Source of the DNA: Comamonas sp. B21-038
GTDB taxonomy: Bacteria; Pseudomonadota; Gammaproteobacteria; Burkholderiales; Burkholderiaceae_C
DNA: 64,000 bases
Reading direction: 5' to 3'
Assembly (NCBI RefSeq): GCF_022387135.1
Contig: NZ_CP092462.1
Span: 930,001 to 994,000 of the forward strand
Part shown: positions 55,091-64,000 of the stretch, one piece after another
How the letters are laid out: each line of letters starts with the position of its first letter
Numbering within the stretch: position 1 is the first letter of the stretch
Position numbers and translations under genes: made by a program
Notes under the pieces: generated by a model
The model's database searches: none
The model's input: the letters and a program-made list of their open reading frames with translations, nothing else
Told to the model about the DNA's origin: nothing

Positions 55091-55110
55091 ACGGCCCACC
55101 TGGAACGACA

Positions 55111-55139
55111 AAGCCCGGATGCGTCCGGGCTTTTTTTTG
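55111..55139 (+). terminator. Terminator of the OmpA-like gene
   Basis: AAGCCCGGA, TGCG loop, TCCGGGCTT (55111-55132), followed by T residues. Confidence 0.85.
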
Positions 55140-55171
55140 TTGTTGGCGCCAGGCGCCAGAGGCTCTGGCGG

Positions 55172-56308
55172 TCAGCGCAAGACCGCAACGCCCTTGAGCT
55201 GGGCATGCACGAGCAGGCCCGGCGTCAGCTGCAACAGGCGCGCCGAGCGGGCAGACACCAGTGCCAGCAGATGGGGCGCGCCGTCGGCGCCACCGGGCGC
55301 CAGGCGCAACTGCACCAGCACCTGGCCCGGGCTGCTGGCCTGCATTGCCGTCACCACGGCTGGCAGGCTGTTGAGGATGGAACTGCCCGCCTGTGGCATC
55401 AGCGACAGGCTGACATCGCGTGCCATGACCCGCAGACGCAGGCGCTCACCTTGCTGGTAGTGGGCATCGGCCTGCGTCCAGTGCAATTGCTGTGGGGGGG
55501 TGCCCGGTATCTGCATCGACCACAGGTGGTCCTGCGTATCGTGGCCGCAGACCAGGCCTTCCAGGATGCTGGCCTGCTGTGCATCGGGCAAGGTTTTCGC
55601 AAGCGGTGTATCGAGCTGGCTCAGCAGCTCTGCCACCGGCCCCTGTGCCACCACACGGCCCGCCTGCAGCAGCACCACCTGGTCGGCCAGGCGGCCCACT
55701 TCGTCGATCGAGTGGCTGACATAAAGAATCGGCAGTTGGAGCTGCGCGCTGAGCTGGTCCAGGTAGGGCAGCACCTCGGCCTTGCGCTCGGCATCCAGCG
55801 CGGCCAGCGGCTCGTCCATCAGCAGCACGCGCGGGCTGGTGGCCAGCGCACGGGCAATGGCCACCCGCTGACGCTCACCACCCGACAAGGTCGCGGGCTT
55901 GCGCGCCAGCAGCGGGCCGATGCCCAGCAGCTCCACCAGCCGTTCCAGTTGCACGCGCTGGCGCGCCGCCGGTGTGCGGCGCAGGCCGTAGCGGATGTTG
56001 TCATGGGCACTCAGGTGCGGGAACAGGCTCGCCTCCTGAAAGACATAGCCCAGCGCGCGTTGGTGGGTGGGCAGCCAGTGGCCGCTGTCGTCGTCCTGCC
56101 AGCGCTCGCCATTGACAGAGACCTCGCCCTGGGCACGCTCCAGCCCGGCGATGGCGCGCAGGCAACTGGTCTTGCCGCAGCCCGAGGGGCCAAACAGCGC
56201 GGTGACACCCTGGCCGGGCAGCTGCAGATCGACCTGCAGCTGGAACGAGGCGCGCTGCAGCTGCAGGCGCGCGTGAATGCCGTTATCAGTGTTCTGGACG
56301 TGCGTCAT
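55172..56308 (-). CDS. modC: Molybdate ABC transporter ATP-binding protein
   Basis: A 378-residue ATPase. Walker [10 protein letters not shown], signature [15 protein letters not shown], Walker [13 protein letters not shown] and the H-loop VSHSID are intact. The C-terminal part (about residues 300-378) resembles the molybdate-binding MOP (TOBE) domain typical of ModC. Start ATG overlaps the modB stop (ATGA). Energises molybdate (or tungstate) uptake for molybdoenzymes. Confidence 0.93.
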   Translation of the reverse strand: MTHVQNTDNGIHARLQLQRASFQLQVDLQLPGQGVTALFGPSGCGKTSCLRAIAGLERAQGEVSVNGERWQDDDSGHWLPTHQRALGYVFQEASLFPHLSAHDNIRYGLRRTPAARQRVQLERLVELLGIGPLLARKPATLSGGERQRVAIARALATSPRVLLMDEPLAALDAERKAEVLPYLDQLSAQLQLPILYVSHSIDEVGRLADQVVLLQAGRVVAQGPVAELLSQLDTPLAKTLPDAQQASILEGLVCGHDTQDHLWSMQIPGTPPQQLHWTQADAHYQQGERLRLRVMARDVSLSLMPQAGSSILNSLPAVVTAMQASSPGQVLVQLRLAPGGADGAPHLLALVSARSARLLQLTPGLLVHAQLKGVAVLR

Positions 56309-57003
56309 AGCGGGCTCGCGTGGTTCTTGTCCCGGGGTTGCAGCCATTGCAGCGCCACCAGCACCACAAAGGCAAACACCACCATGCCACCCGCCAGCCA
56401 GTGCGCCTGGGTGTATTCCAGTGCTTCCACGTGGTCATAGATCTGTACCGAAACCACGCGCGTCTTGCCAGGGATATTGCCGCCTAGCATCAGCACGATG
56501 CCGAACTCACCGACGGTATGGGCAAAGGTCAGTACGGCAGCGGTGATGAAGCCGGGGCGCGCCAGCGGCAGCGCCACGCTGAAGAAGCTGTCGATGCGGC
56601 TTGCGCCCAGGGTGGCGGCCACTTCCAATGGGCGGCGGCCCAGGCCCTCGAATGCCCGCTGCAGCGGCTGCACTGCGAAGGGCAGCGAATAGACCAGCGA
56701 ACCCACCACCAGCCCGGTAAAGGTAAACGGCAGATAGCCCAGGCCCAGCGCGTGGGTGAGCTGGCCCAGCGGGCCGTTGGGGCCCATCGTGATGAGCAGG
56801 TAGAAGCCAATCACCGTGGGGGGCAGCACCAGCGGCAACGTCACCACCGCGCCGATGGGGCCGCGCCAGCGCGATGGCGTATGTGCCAGCCACCAGGCCA
56901 GCGGCGTGGCCAGCACCAGCAGCAAGATCGTCGTGAAGCTGGCGAGCTCAAGCGTCAGCCAGATGGCGGCCCAATCGTCGGGGCTGAGAAAGGAAGTACT
57001 CAC
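56305..57003 (-). CDS. modB: Molybdate ABC transporter permease
   Basis: A 232-residue, five- to six-helix permease. [20 protein letters not shown], then [19 protein letters not shown] and the EAA loop in [20 protein letters not shown] are family motifs. GTG at 57003 gives a length close to that of E. coli ModB (229), but an ATG at 57054 is possible. It follows modA after about 210 bases and overlaps modC. Confidence 0.92.
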   Translation of the reverse strand: MSTSFLSPDDWAAIWLTLELASFTTILLLVLATPLAWWLAHTPSRWRGPIGAVVTLPLVLPPTVIGFYLLITMGPNGPLGQLTHALGLGYLPFTFTGLVVGSLVYSLPFAVQPLQRAFEGLGRRPLEVAATLGASRIDSFFSVALPLARPGFITAAVLTFAHTVGEFGIVLMLGGNIPGKTRVVSVQIYDHVEALEYTQAHWLAGGMVVFAFVVLVALQWLQPRDKNHASPL

Positions 57004-57212
57004 GGCAGGCGGGGGCTGGCAAGGTGGCAACAAGGGGGAGGGCGCTGCGCCCATGGTGCACGCACAGCGCGGCCGCGGCAAGCGGAATGTGTAGCTGGGC
57101 CAACGCGCTGAAGCCGCTGGCTCGCGGGTGGCATAAAGGCTGGCCGCTCAGCTTCCGTCTGGCTGACCAGGACCGGCCAGCGTGCGGGCGGGCTGCGTTC
57201 TCCGCCCGTCTC

Positions 57213-58005
<793 letters not shown>

Positions 58006-58146
58006 CGAGTGTAACGAGATTGCGGGGACCTGCCAAATGGTGGGGGGCATAGGCCGCCGCGTTGCCACGCTATTGCGCGCGCTGCATGTCTGGTGTGGCG
58101 ATATGGGCATCTGCACCGGGTGGTAAAGCATGCGAAGATTCGCGCC

Positions 58147-58977
58147 ATGATTCCCCAAGCATCGCTCGCCGCCGCGCTCTCCGAGAAGCGCTCTGACCGC
58201 CGCATCGACGTGCTGCGCCATATCCAGGATTGCGGCTCCATCTCGGAGGCCGCGCGCCGCGTGGGCATCAGCTACAAGGCGGCCTGGCAAGCCTTGGATA
58301 CCTTGTCCAACCTGGCAGGCGTGGAGCTGGTGCAGCGCAGCGTGGGCGGCAAGGGGGGAGGGGGCGCCCAGCTCACGGCCGATGCCCTGCTGCTGCTCGA
58401 AGCGGCCAATGCCATGGGCCAGGCCCGCGAGCAATTGCATGTGCAGCTGGAGCATGCGCGGCAACTGCCGGTGGCCGCAGACCCCCAGGCGCGCACTGCC
58501 GGGGCTGCAGGCATCTCCGTCGCCACCACCTTGGCGCGTTTGCAGGTGATGACCAGCATGCGCAACCAATGGCCCTGCGTGGTGGCCCAGCTCAGCCGCA
58601 GCGGCCCGCTGGTGCAAGTCCAGCTGCAGGGCGCCGCTGCCGGGGCGCAATTTGGGCTGCAATCCCACATCACCGACGAGAGCGCGCAGCTGCTGGGCCT
58701 GCGCCAGGGCTTACCGGTGCTGGCCATGTGCAAGGCCACCGCAGTGACGGTGCAGGCCGCATCCGGGGCCACCGCGCTGGCGCCGGGCGGCAATGGCTGG
58801 CAGGGCGCCGTCACGCGTGCCACGCGGGGTGGCACGGTCCAGGAGCTGGCCGTGCGCCTGCAGTCCGGCGTGCAGCTGGTGGGTTTCAGCCGCCAGGCAT
58901 CGTCGCTGCGTGTGCGTTCTGCGGTGCAGGTGACGGTGGAGCCCTCGGCCGTGGTGATTGCGCTGAGCGGGGAGTAA
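58147..58977 (+). CDS. modE: Molybdate-dependent transcriptional regulator
   Basis: A 276-residue regulator. The N terminus is the ModE winged helix (RHIQDCGSISEAARRVGISY, then KAAWQALDTLSNLAGVELVQ). The C-terminal half has two MOP-like molybdate-binding domains (SMRNQWPCVVAQLSRSGPLV and VTRATRGGTVQELAVRLQSG). It is divergent from modABC and would bind the palindrome at 57983-58005 when molybdate is sufficient. Confidence 0.92.
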   Translation: MIPQASLAAALSEKRSDRRIDVLRHIQDCGSISEAARRVGISYKAAWQALDTLSNLAGVELVQRSVGGKGGGGAQLTADALLLLEAANAMGQAREQLHVQLEHARQLPVAADPQARTAGAAGISVATTLARLQVMTSMRNQWPCVVAQLSRSGPLVQVQLQGAAAGAQFGLQSHITDESAQLLGLRQGLPVLAMCKATAVTVQAASGATALAPGGNGWQGAVTRATRGGTVQELAVRLQSGVQLVGFSRQASSLRVRSAVQVTVEPSAVVIALSGE

Positions 58978-59004
58978 CTGGCCTGCTTCTGGCACCCAGG
59001 CGCT

Positions 59005-59886
59005 TTATTCCATCACCAGGCGCTTGCGGGCTTTTCGGGTGGACTCGACGAAGGCTGCCGCTGCGGGCGATAGCCGGTCAAAGCGCAGCGCCGCCAGCGC
59101 GATGTGGCGGTGGTTGCGCGGCGCCAGCGGGCGGTAGACGACGCCGGCCGGTGGCGCAGGCAGTGCCAGGCGCGCGGCAATCGTCAGCGCATCGCCTTGG
59201 GCGACAAAGCCCATCATCGAGCTGAGTTGTTCAAACCGGTACAAGGTGTTGGGTACCGAGCCCTCCTCGCCCAGAAAGGCATCGACCCGGGGCCCCGAGC
59301 CTGCGGAGGTGCGGATAAAGGGCTGGCCATGGAAATCCAGCGCGCTGATGCGGGCCTTCTGGGCCAGGGGGTGCGCCGCAGGCAGCACGGCCACCAGCTC
59401 GTCTTCGAGCAGCGCTACGGTGTCAAAACGCTCATCGGGCAAGACCACAAAGCCCAGCTCCACGCGGCGCTCCAGCAGCCACTGCAGCACCACACTGTCC
59501 ACCGCTTCTTCGATATGCACCTCGACCAGCGGATGCGCCTGCCGAAAGGCTGTCAGCAACTGCGGCAGCAGGCGCAGCGAGGAGGTTGCGCCAAACGACG
59601 CGATATGCAGGCGCCCGCGTGCCACGCCCTGCGCAGCCTGTGCTTCCTGCAGCAGTGCTTCTTGCTGCTGCAGCATGTCCTGGGCGCGCACCAGCAGGCG
59701 GCTGCCGACCTCCGTCAGGCTGACCGCTGCGCCGTCGCGGCTGAACAGGCTGACGCACCAAGCAGCCTCGAGCTGCTTGATCGCATGGCTCACCCCGCTT
59801 TGCGAGATGCCGAGCGCCGCTGCGGCGCGGGAAAAACTGCCCACCTTGGCCAGGGTGGCAAACACGTGGAGCTGGGTGAAGGTCAT
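59005..59886 (-). CDS. LysR-family transcriptional regulator
   Basis: A 293-residue regulator with N-terminal helix-turn-helix (FATLAKVGSFSRAAAALGIS, then QSGVSHAIKQLEAAW) and a periplasmic-binding-type effector domain. It is divergent from the adjacent EamA transporter gene with about 76 bases between starts, so it probably controls that gene. The effector is unknown. Start chosen at MTFTQLHVF, with a longer version from 59904. Confidence 0.9.
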   Translation of the reverse strand: MTFTQLHVFATLAKVGSFSRAAAALGISQSGVSHAIKQLEAAWCVSLFSRDGAAVSLTEVGSRLLVRAQDMLQQQEALLQEAQAAQGVARGRLHIASFGATSSLRLLPQLLTAFRQAHPLVEVHIEEAVDSVVLQWLLERRVELGFVVLPDERFDTVALLEDELVAVLPAAHPLAQKARISALDFHGQPFIRTSAGSGPRVDAFLGEEGSVPNTLYRFEQLSSMMGFVAQGDALTIAARLALPAPPAGVVYRPLAPRNHRHIALAALRFDRLSPAAAAFVESTRKARKRLVME

Positions 59887-59962
59887 GGCGGAAACCGGGT
59901 ACATGGCCTATGAGTATTTGCTCATTCGACCATCAATCGTGATTAGCGGATAGTAACAGCGC

Positions 59963-60919
59963 ATGAACTCCTCCAAATACTCCACCCATCTGGGTCTTAT
60001 CGGCATGGCGGCGCTGTGGGGCGCATCCTGGCCCTGGGGCCGCGTTGTGGCGCAGGCCATGCAGCCGCTGGCTGCGGCCAGCCTGCGCTTTTTGCTGGCC
60101 AGTGCCGTGCTGCTGCTGTGGCTGGGCCGCACCGGGCGCATGGGCCGTTTGCGCAATTTGGCCGGGCGCCAGTGGCTAGGGCTGGCGGCTGCGTCGGCGG
60201 TGGGCGTACTGGGCTACTCGCTGTTCTTCTTGCTGGCGCTCAAAACCGTGCCCGCAGGCAAGGCGGCGATGGTGGTTGCGCTCAACCCGGTGCTGACGAT
60301 GCTGTTTGCGGTGCTGCTGTTTCGTGAACGCATCAATCTGCCCATTTTTATCGGCCTGGGGCTGGCGGTGGGCGGCGCCTTGTATGCCCTGAGCGGTGGC
60401 CATAGGGGCTGGGCCCAGGTTAGCGCTGCGGGGGCTGGAGAGTGGCTGCTGCTGGGCTGCGCGGCCTGTTGGGTGGGCTATACCTTGCTGGGCCGCCTGG
60501 TGCTGGCCAGCATCGATCCGCTCACCACGACGGCTGCGACCGCCAGTATCGGCGCGCTGTTGCTGCTGGGCGCCAGTCTGGTGGCGGAGGGGCCAAGCGC
60601 CTGGGCAGGCCTGGTGCATGTGCGCGCCGAGGTGTGGTACAGCCTGGTCGCGCTGGCGCTGGGGGCCACCGCGCTGGCCTATGCCTGGTACCTGAAGGGC
60701 GTGCAGGAGCTGGGCGCCGGGGCAGCGGCCGCCTATATGTCGCTGGTGCCCTTGTTTGGCATGCTGCTGTCCAGCCTGTGGCTGGCTGAGCCGGTCACGG
60801 CTTCCTTGCTGCGTGGCGGTGGCGCGGCGATTGCCGGGATGCTGCTGATGAATGCGGGCCGCATGCGGATGGCGCAGCGCCCAAAGCGCATCGCGCCAGG
60901 CAGTGCAAGGACCGGTTGA
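59963..60919 (+). CDS. EamA/DMT-family transporter
   Basis: A 318-residue, ten-helix exporter with two EamA domains (LIGMAALWGASWPWGRVVAQ; LALKTVPAGKAAMVVALNPV; second repeat AAYMSLVPLFGMLLSSLWLAE). It is divergent from a LysR regulator, a usual arrangement for metabolite or amino-acid exporters whose substrate induces the pump. The C-terminal tail is basic. Confidence 0.9.
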   Translation: MNSSKYSTHLGLIGMAALWGASWPWGRVVAQAMQPLAAASLRFLLASAVLLLWLGRTGRMGRLRNLAGRQWLGLAAASAVGVLGYSLFFLLALKTVPAGKAAMVVALNPVLTMLFAVLLFRERINLPIFIGLGLAVGGALYALSGGHRGWAQVSAAGAGEWLLLGCAACWVGYTLLGRLVLASIDPLTTTAATASIGALLLLGASLVAEGPSAWAGLVHVRAEVWYSLVALALGATALAYAWYLKGVQELGAGAAAAYMSLVPLFGMLLSSLWLAEPVTASLLRGGGAAIAGMLLMNAGRMRMAQRPKRIAPGSARTG

Positions 60920-60991
60920 TCGCGCGAGTGACTTGGCGGCTGGGCCGCTGCACAGGCCTGGCTTTTCAGCCCGGCCTTGCCGGTGTGCCGC

Positions 60992-61876
60992 TCACCGCAG
61001 GCGCAGCCCCCACAGCACATCCAGCACATGCTGGGTGGAAGGCTCCACATAGCCGGCGCGGTGGGCCATGCCCAGCCGGCGCCACAGCGCTGGGCGCAGC
61101 GGGCGCATGGCGATGCGCGCATCCGGCGCAGGGGCAGTGGCCTCGTGCGGCAGCAAGGTGGCGCCGTAGCCGGCGGCGACCAGGCTCTTGATGGCATCGT
61201 TGTAGTTCAGTGCAATGCGTGGCACCGGGTGGTGGCCGCCGGCGGCAAACCATTCGCTGGTCTGGCCTGACAGGCGTGTGCTGGCATCGTTGAGGATCAG
61301 GGGCTGGCTGGCAAGCCACTGGGGCGTGATACGGGCTGGGCTTTTCCAATCGGCAGGCACAAAGGCCATCACAGGATCGCGGCGCCAGGGTTTGATCACC
61401 AGGCCAGCCACGGCCGGCTGGGGCAGGGCCGTCACCCCCACATCCAGGCTGCCATCGACCAGCCGCGCCAGTGTTTCTTCCGAGGTCTGGACACTGATCT
61501 GTACGTCAATGCCGGGATGCTGGTCGCGCAGCACGGCGAGCGCCTGCGGCAGCAGATGGGCGATGACGCCGGTCGAGGCGCCCAGCCGCACCCGCCCTTC
61601 CAGCCCTTGCACCTGGCGTTGTATGTCGCTCAACGCCTGCTCGGCATCGCCCAGCAGACGGCGGGCGCGTGCGACCAGCACTTCTCCAATCGCAGAGGGC
61701 CTGACCTGGCCACGCTTGCGCGACAGAAGCGGCGCGCCAATGCGCTCCTCCAACTCGGCGATATGCAGGCTGACCGTGGGGGGTGCCAGGTGCAGGCGGT
61801 GGGCGGCCTTGATGAACGATCCCTGGTCGGCAATCGCCACCAAGGTGCGCAAACGGTCCAGGCTGATTTCTCGCAT
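60992..61876 (-). CDS. LysR-family transcriptional regulator
   Basis: A 294-residue regulator. RLRTLVAIADQGSFIKAAHR, then LHLAPPTVSLHIAELEERIG is the winged helix-turn-helix; the effector domain follows from about residue 90. It is divergent from argC with 128 bases between the starts, so it may regulate argC or itself. AT-rich DNA with TTCAG-AAAA-GCTGAA around 61890 could be its own binding site. Effector unknown. Confidence 0.9.
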   Translation of the reverse strand: MREISLDRLRTLVAIADQGSFIKAAHRLHLAPPTVSLHIAELEERIGAPLLSRKRGQVRPSAIGEVLVARARRLLGDAEQALSDIQRQVQGLEGRVRLGASTGVIAHLLPQALAVLRDQHPGIDVQISVQTSEETLARLVDGSLDVGVTALPQPAVAGLVIKPWRRDPVMAFVPADWKSPARITPQWLASQPLILNDASTRLSGQTSEWFAAGGHHPVPRIALNYNDAIKSLVAAGYGATLLPHEATAPAPDARIAMRPLRPALWRRLGMAHRAGYVEPSTQHVLDVLWGLRLR

Positions 61877-62004
61877 CGCGGCTCCAAATTCAGAAAAGCT
61901 GAATGTCTGGTTTATGAAATTCAACTTTCATTATTCTAGAGCGCGGCGGAACATAGCGGCTTCATCGATGGGCCAGCGCCCGCATTCACGGAAGTCATCT
62001 GCAT

Positions 62005-62931
62005 ATGCGCACTCCTCTTGTTTTTATCGACGGCGACCAGGGCACCACCGGCCTGCAGATCCATGAGCGGCTGCGCGGGCGCTCCGGTATCCGCCTGCTG
62101 ACCTTGCCTGCAGCGGAGCGCAAGAACGCCCAGCTCCGGGCCGAAGCCATCAATGCCTGCGACATCGCCATCCTCTGCCTGCCGGATGCAGCCGCTCGCG
62201 AAGCGGTGCAGTCCATCGTCAACCCTGCCGTGCGGGTGATCGATGCCAGTTCGGCGCACCGCACCGAGGCCGATTGGGTATATGGTTTTCCGGAGATGTC
62301 GGCAGCGCAGTCAGCGCGCATTGCGCAAGCCAGCCGGGTCAGCAACCCGGGCTGCTACCCGACCGGCGCGGTGGGCCTGCTGCTGCCGTTGGTGCAGGCC
62401 GGGCTGCTGCCTGCCAGCTACCCCATCAGCGTGCATGCGGTATCGGGCTACTCCGGGCGCGGGCGCGCTGGGGTGGAGGCGCATGAGGGCGGTGGCGATA
62501 CCCCGGCACCGGCCTTCCAGGTCTATGGGCTGGAGCTGGCGCACAAGCATGCGCCGGAGATTGCGCTGCACGCCGGTCTGGCCGCGCGCCCGCTGTTTGT
62601 GCCAGCCTATGGCGCCTACCGCCAAGGCATTGTGCTGACGGTGCCGTTGGCCTTGCGCCTGCTGCCGCCCGGTGTGGATGCCGCTGCGCTGCAGGCCTGC
62701 CTGGCGCGGCATTATGCGCAGGCGGCCGATGTGCAGGTCTTGTCGCTGGACGAGGCCAAAGCGCTCACGCAGCTGGATCCGCAACGGCTCAACGGCACGA
62801 ATGCCATGCAGCTCAGCGTCTTCCATAACGAGGCGCAGGGCCAGGTGCTGCTGGCGGCTATTTTTGACAACCTGGGCAAAGGCGCATCGGGTGCGGCGGT
62901 GCAGAACCTGGACCTGATGCTGGCGGCCTAG
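62005..62931 (+). CDS. argC: N-acetyl-gamma-glutamyl-phosphate reductase, type 2
   Basis: A 308-residue enzyme of arginine biosynthesis reducing N-acetylglutamyl-phosphate. [20 protein letters not shown] is the type-2 ArgC N terminus (shorter than type 1), the catalytic cysteine is in [13 protein letters not shown], and [15 protein letters not shown] contributes to the active site. No other arg gene is near. Divergent from a LysR regulator. Confidence 0.92.
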   Translation: MRTPLVFIDGDQGTTGLQIHERLRGRSGIRLLTLPAAERKNAQLRAEAINACDIAILCLPDAAAREAVQSIVNPAVRVIDASSAHRTEADWVYGFPEMSAAQSARIAQASRVSNPGCYPTGAVGLLLPLVQAGLLPASYPISVHAVSGYSGRGRAGVEAHEGGGDTPAPAFQVYGLELAHKHAPEIALHAGLAARPLFVPAYGAYRQGIVLTVPLALRLLPPGVDAAALQACLARHYAQAADVQVLSLDEAKALTQLDPQRLNGTNAMQLSVFHNEAQGQVLLAAIFDNLGKGASGAAVQNLDLMLAA

Positions 62932-62946
62932 GTCCGCGTCGCGTAT

Positions 62947-63327
62947 TTACGCGCTATCGCCCAGAAACTGCTCGGTTACCTGTTGGGCAAAGGGATCGGG
63001 GCCGCTGAGGGTCAGGCTCAGTTGCAGTGCGGGCTGCTGCGCGGCCTGGGGTGCCAGCAGCTGGCGTTGGCGCGCATCCCAGTGCAAGGCCAGCGCATCA
63101 CCGGCATCGTTTTGCAGCTGCAGGTCCAGATCCCAGGCATGGCCCTCTTCCAGCGCGCCGGGGGCGCCAAAGGCATCGCTGCACCAGGCCAGCAACTGCG
63201 TGACTTCAGCCGCCAGCGCGGGCCATTGGGCGGCCTTGGCATAGGCCATCGCATCCAGGCTGCTGATGCCCTCGCCGTCATCGCTGGTGTCAAAGTCCAA
63301 ATAGTCGAGCATGTGCGGGTTTTTCAT
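62947..63327 (-). CDS. Small hypothetical acidic protein
   Basis: A 126-residue acidic protein with no recognised domain (MLDYLDFDTSDDGEGISSLD near the start, LQLSLTLSGPDPFAQQVTEQ near the end). It looks cytoplasmic and compact. It ends 16 bases from the argC stop (convergent) and starts 61 bases from the divergent ABC ATPase. Plausibly a partner of that ATPase, but nothing in the sequence shows this. Confidence 0.7.
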   Translation of the reverse strand: MKNPHMLDYLDFDTSDDGEGISSLDAMAYAKAAQWPALAAEVTQLLAWCSDAFGAPGALEEGHAWDLDLQLQNDAGDALALHWDARQRQLLAPQAAQQPALQLSLTLSGPDPFAQQVTEQFLGDSA

Positions 63328-63387
63328 CGATATGGCGGGATTTTATGCTATGTTTTTAGGAGTTAAGCAAGCAAGCCGGATACCCCT

Positions 63388-64000
63388 ATGAGCCTGGATT
63401 GGAATGCGCTGGATTTTTCATACCCGCAAGCGGGCCCGCTGCTGGCCGGCTGGCACTGGCAGGCCGCCCCCGGCCTGGTGCAGCTGGTCGACGGCTTGAG
63501 CGCCGGCAAGACCACCGCCTTGCAATTGCTGGCCGGGCAGTTGCAGGCCAGCGGCGGCAGTCTGCGGATCGATGGCCAGACAGCGCAGGCGCTCAACAGC
63601 GCTGGCCTGGTGTTCTGGCATGAGCCGCGCCTGCCTGCCACGATGCCAGCCGGAACGACGGTGGTGGCGGATTGGATCGCGCAGATGCGCCGCGACTGCC
63701 CGGGCTGGGATGAGGCACTTTTTGGGCAATGGCAAGCGGGCTTTGATCTGGCCCCGCATGGCGCCAAGCCTTTGCTGGCGCTGTCCACCGGCAGTCTGCG
63801 CAAGCTGGTCATCGCGCTGGGCCTGGCCAGTGGCGCCCGGCTGGTGCTGCTCGATGAGCCTACGTCGGGGCTGGACAAACCGGCGCTGAGTTTTCTGCGC
63901 GAGGCCTTGCAAGCGGCAGCCCCACCACTGGCCGCGCAGTGCCGCTACCTGGTTCTGGCGCATTACGAGCCCTTGCTGCCGGCAGGCGGGGCCGTGCAGG
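63388..64000 (+). CDS. Divergent ABC transporter ATP-binding protein (3' end outside window)
   Basis: 204 residues visible, frame open at the window end. The ABC fold is shown by Walker B LVLLDEPTSGLD, the H-loop LVLAHYEP and the signature position LSTGSLRK. Walker A is unusual: DGLSAGKTT has Asp where the first glycine of GxxxxGK[ST] is expected, and the Q-loop glutamine is not evident (FWHEPR). It resembles the small ABC ATPases of haem or short-peptide exporters (CcmA-like). Membrane partner would lie outside the window. Confidence 0.75.
   Translation, partial: MSLDWNALDFSYPQAGPLLAGWHWQAAPGLVQLVDGLSAGKTTALQLLAGQLQASGGSLRIDGQTAQALNSAGLVFWHEPRLPATMPAGTTVVADWIAQMRRDCPGWDEALFGQWQAGFDLAPHGAKPLLALSTGSLRKLVIALGLASGARLVLLDEPTSGLDKPALSFLREALQAAAPPLAAQCRYLVLAHYEPLLPAGGAVQ

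Overview
The window is a GC-rich chromosomal segment from a beta-proteobacterium, most likely family Comamonadaceae (Comamonas or a close relative). This rests on the gene content and order (hemC-hemD-hemX-hemY, xseB-ispA-dxs, cysM beside tRNA-Leu, modABC/modE, mdtABC-type efflux) and on base composition; no rRNA or species marker is present. Most of it is ordinary housekeeping and transport. The exception is a roughly 13 kb phage-derived cluster at about 11.1-24.65 kb.

Layout. 0-8.4 kb: a tripartite RND efflux operon, with the end of the adaptor, two inner-membrane pumps and an outer-membrane lipoprotein channel. 8.5-9.6 kb: a membrane-anchored NUC1-type nuclease. 9.6-11.3 kb: AT-richer, gene-poor DNA with one doubtful small ORF. 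11.3-24.65 kb: the phage-derived cluster. It holds a leftward CI/LexA-like repressor with repeated palindromic operators, small early genes, a zinc-ribbon protein placed like a late antiterminator, then tail tube, tail assembly chaperone with a -1 frameshift site, tape measure, three distal tail/fibre proteins, holin, endolysin, Rz and an embedded Rz1. No integrase, terminase, portal, protease or capsid gene is visible, so the locus looks like a siphovirus-derived tail-plus-lysis cassette: either a reduced F-type tailocin or a head-less prophage remnant. 24.9 kb: tRNA-Leu(CAA), its 3' end facing the cluster.

25-32.9 kb: cysM, a Nudix hydrolase, a TusA-like protein, galU, valS, and a cytochrome b561 gene with two yceI genes. 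33.1-37.4 kb: haem operon hemC-hemD-hemX-hemY (leftward). 37.5-43 kb: ppc, an SMR pump, and a secreted trypsin-like protease with C-terminal repeats. 43-46.3 kb: sulfurtransferase, EamA exporter, Rieske oxygenase. 46.7-50 kb: isoprenoid operon xseB-ispA-dxs. 50.2-54 kb: a TRAP transporter with dctP convergent to dctQM. 54.5-55.1 kb: an OmpA-domain protein. 55.2-59 kb: molybdate uptake modABC with divergent modE and a palindromic ModE-like operator between them. 59-62.9 kb: two LysR regulators, an EamA transporter and a type-2 argC. 62.9-64 kb: a small unknown protein and a divergent ABC ATPase that runs off the end.

How the phage-derived genes fit together (inference): the repressor would shut off a rightward promoter through three operators around its start. 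Derepression would give the early genes, and the zinc-ribbon protein would let polymerase read past terminator-like hairpins placed before most late genes. Tail tube, tape measure, chaperones and fibres would form a flexible tail, released by holin, endolysin and spanins.
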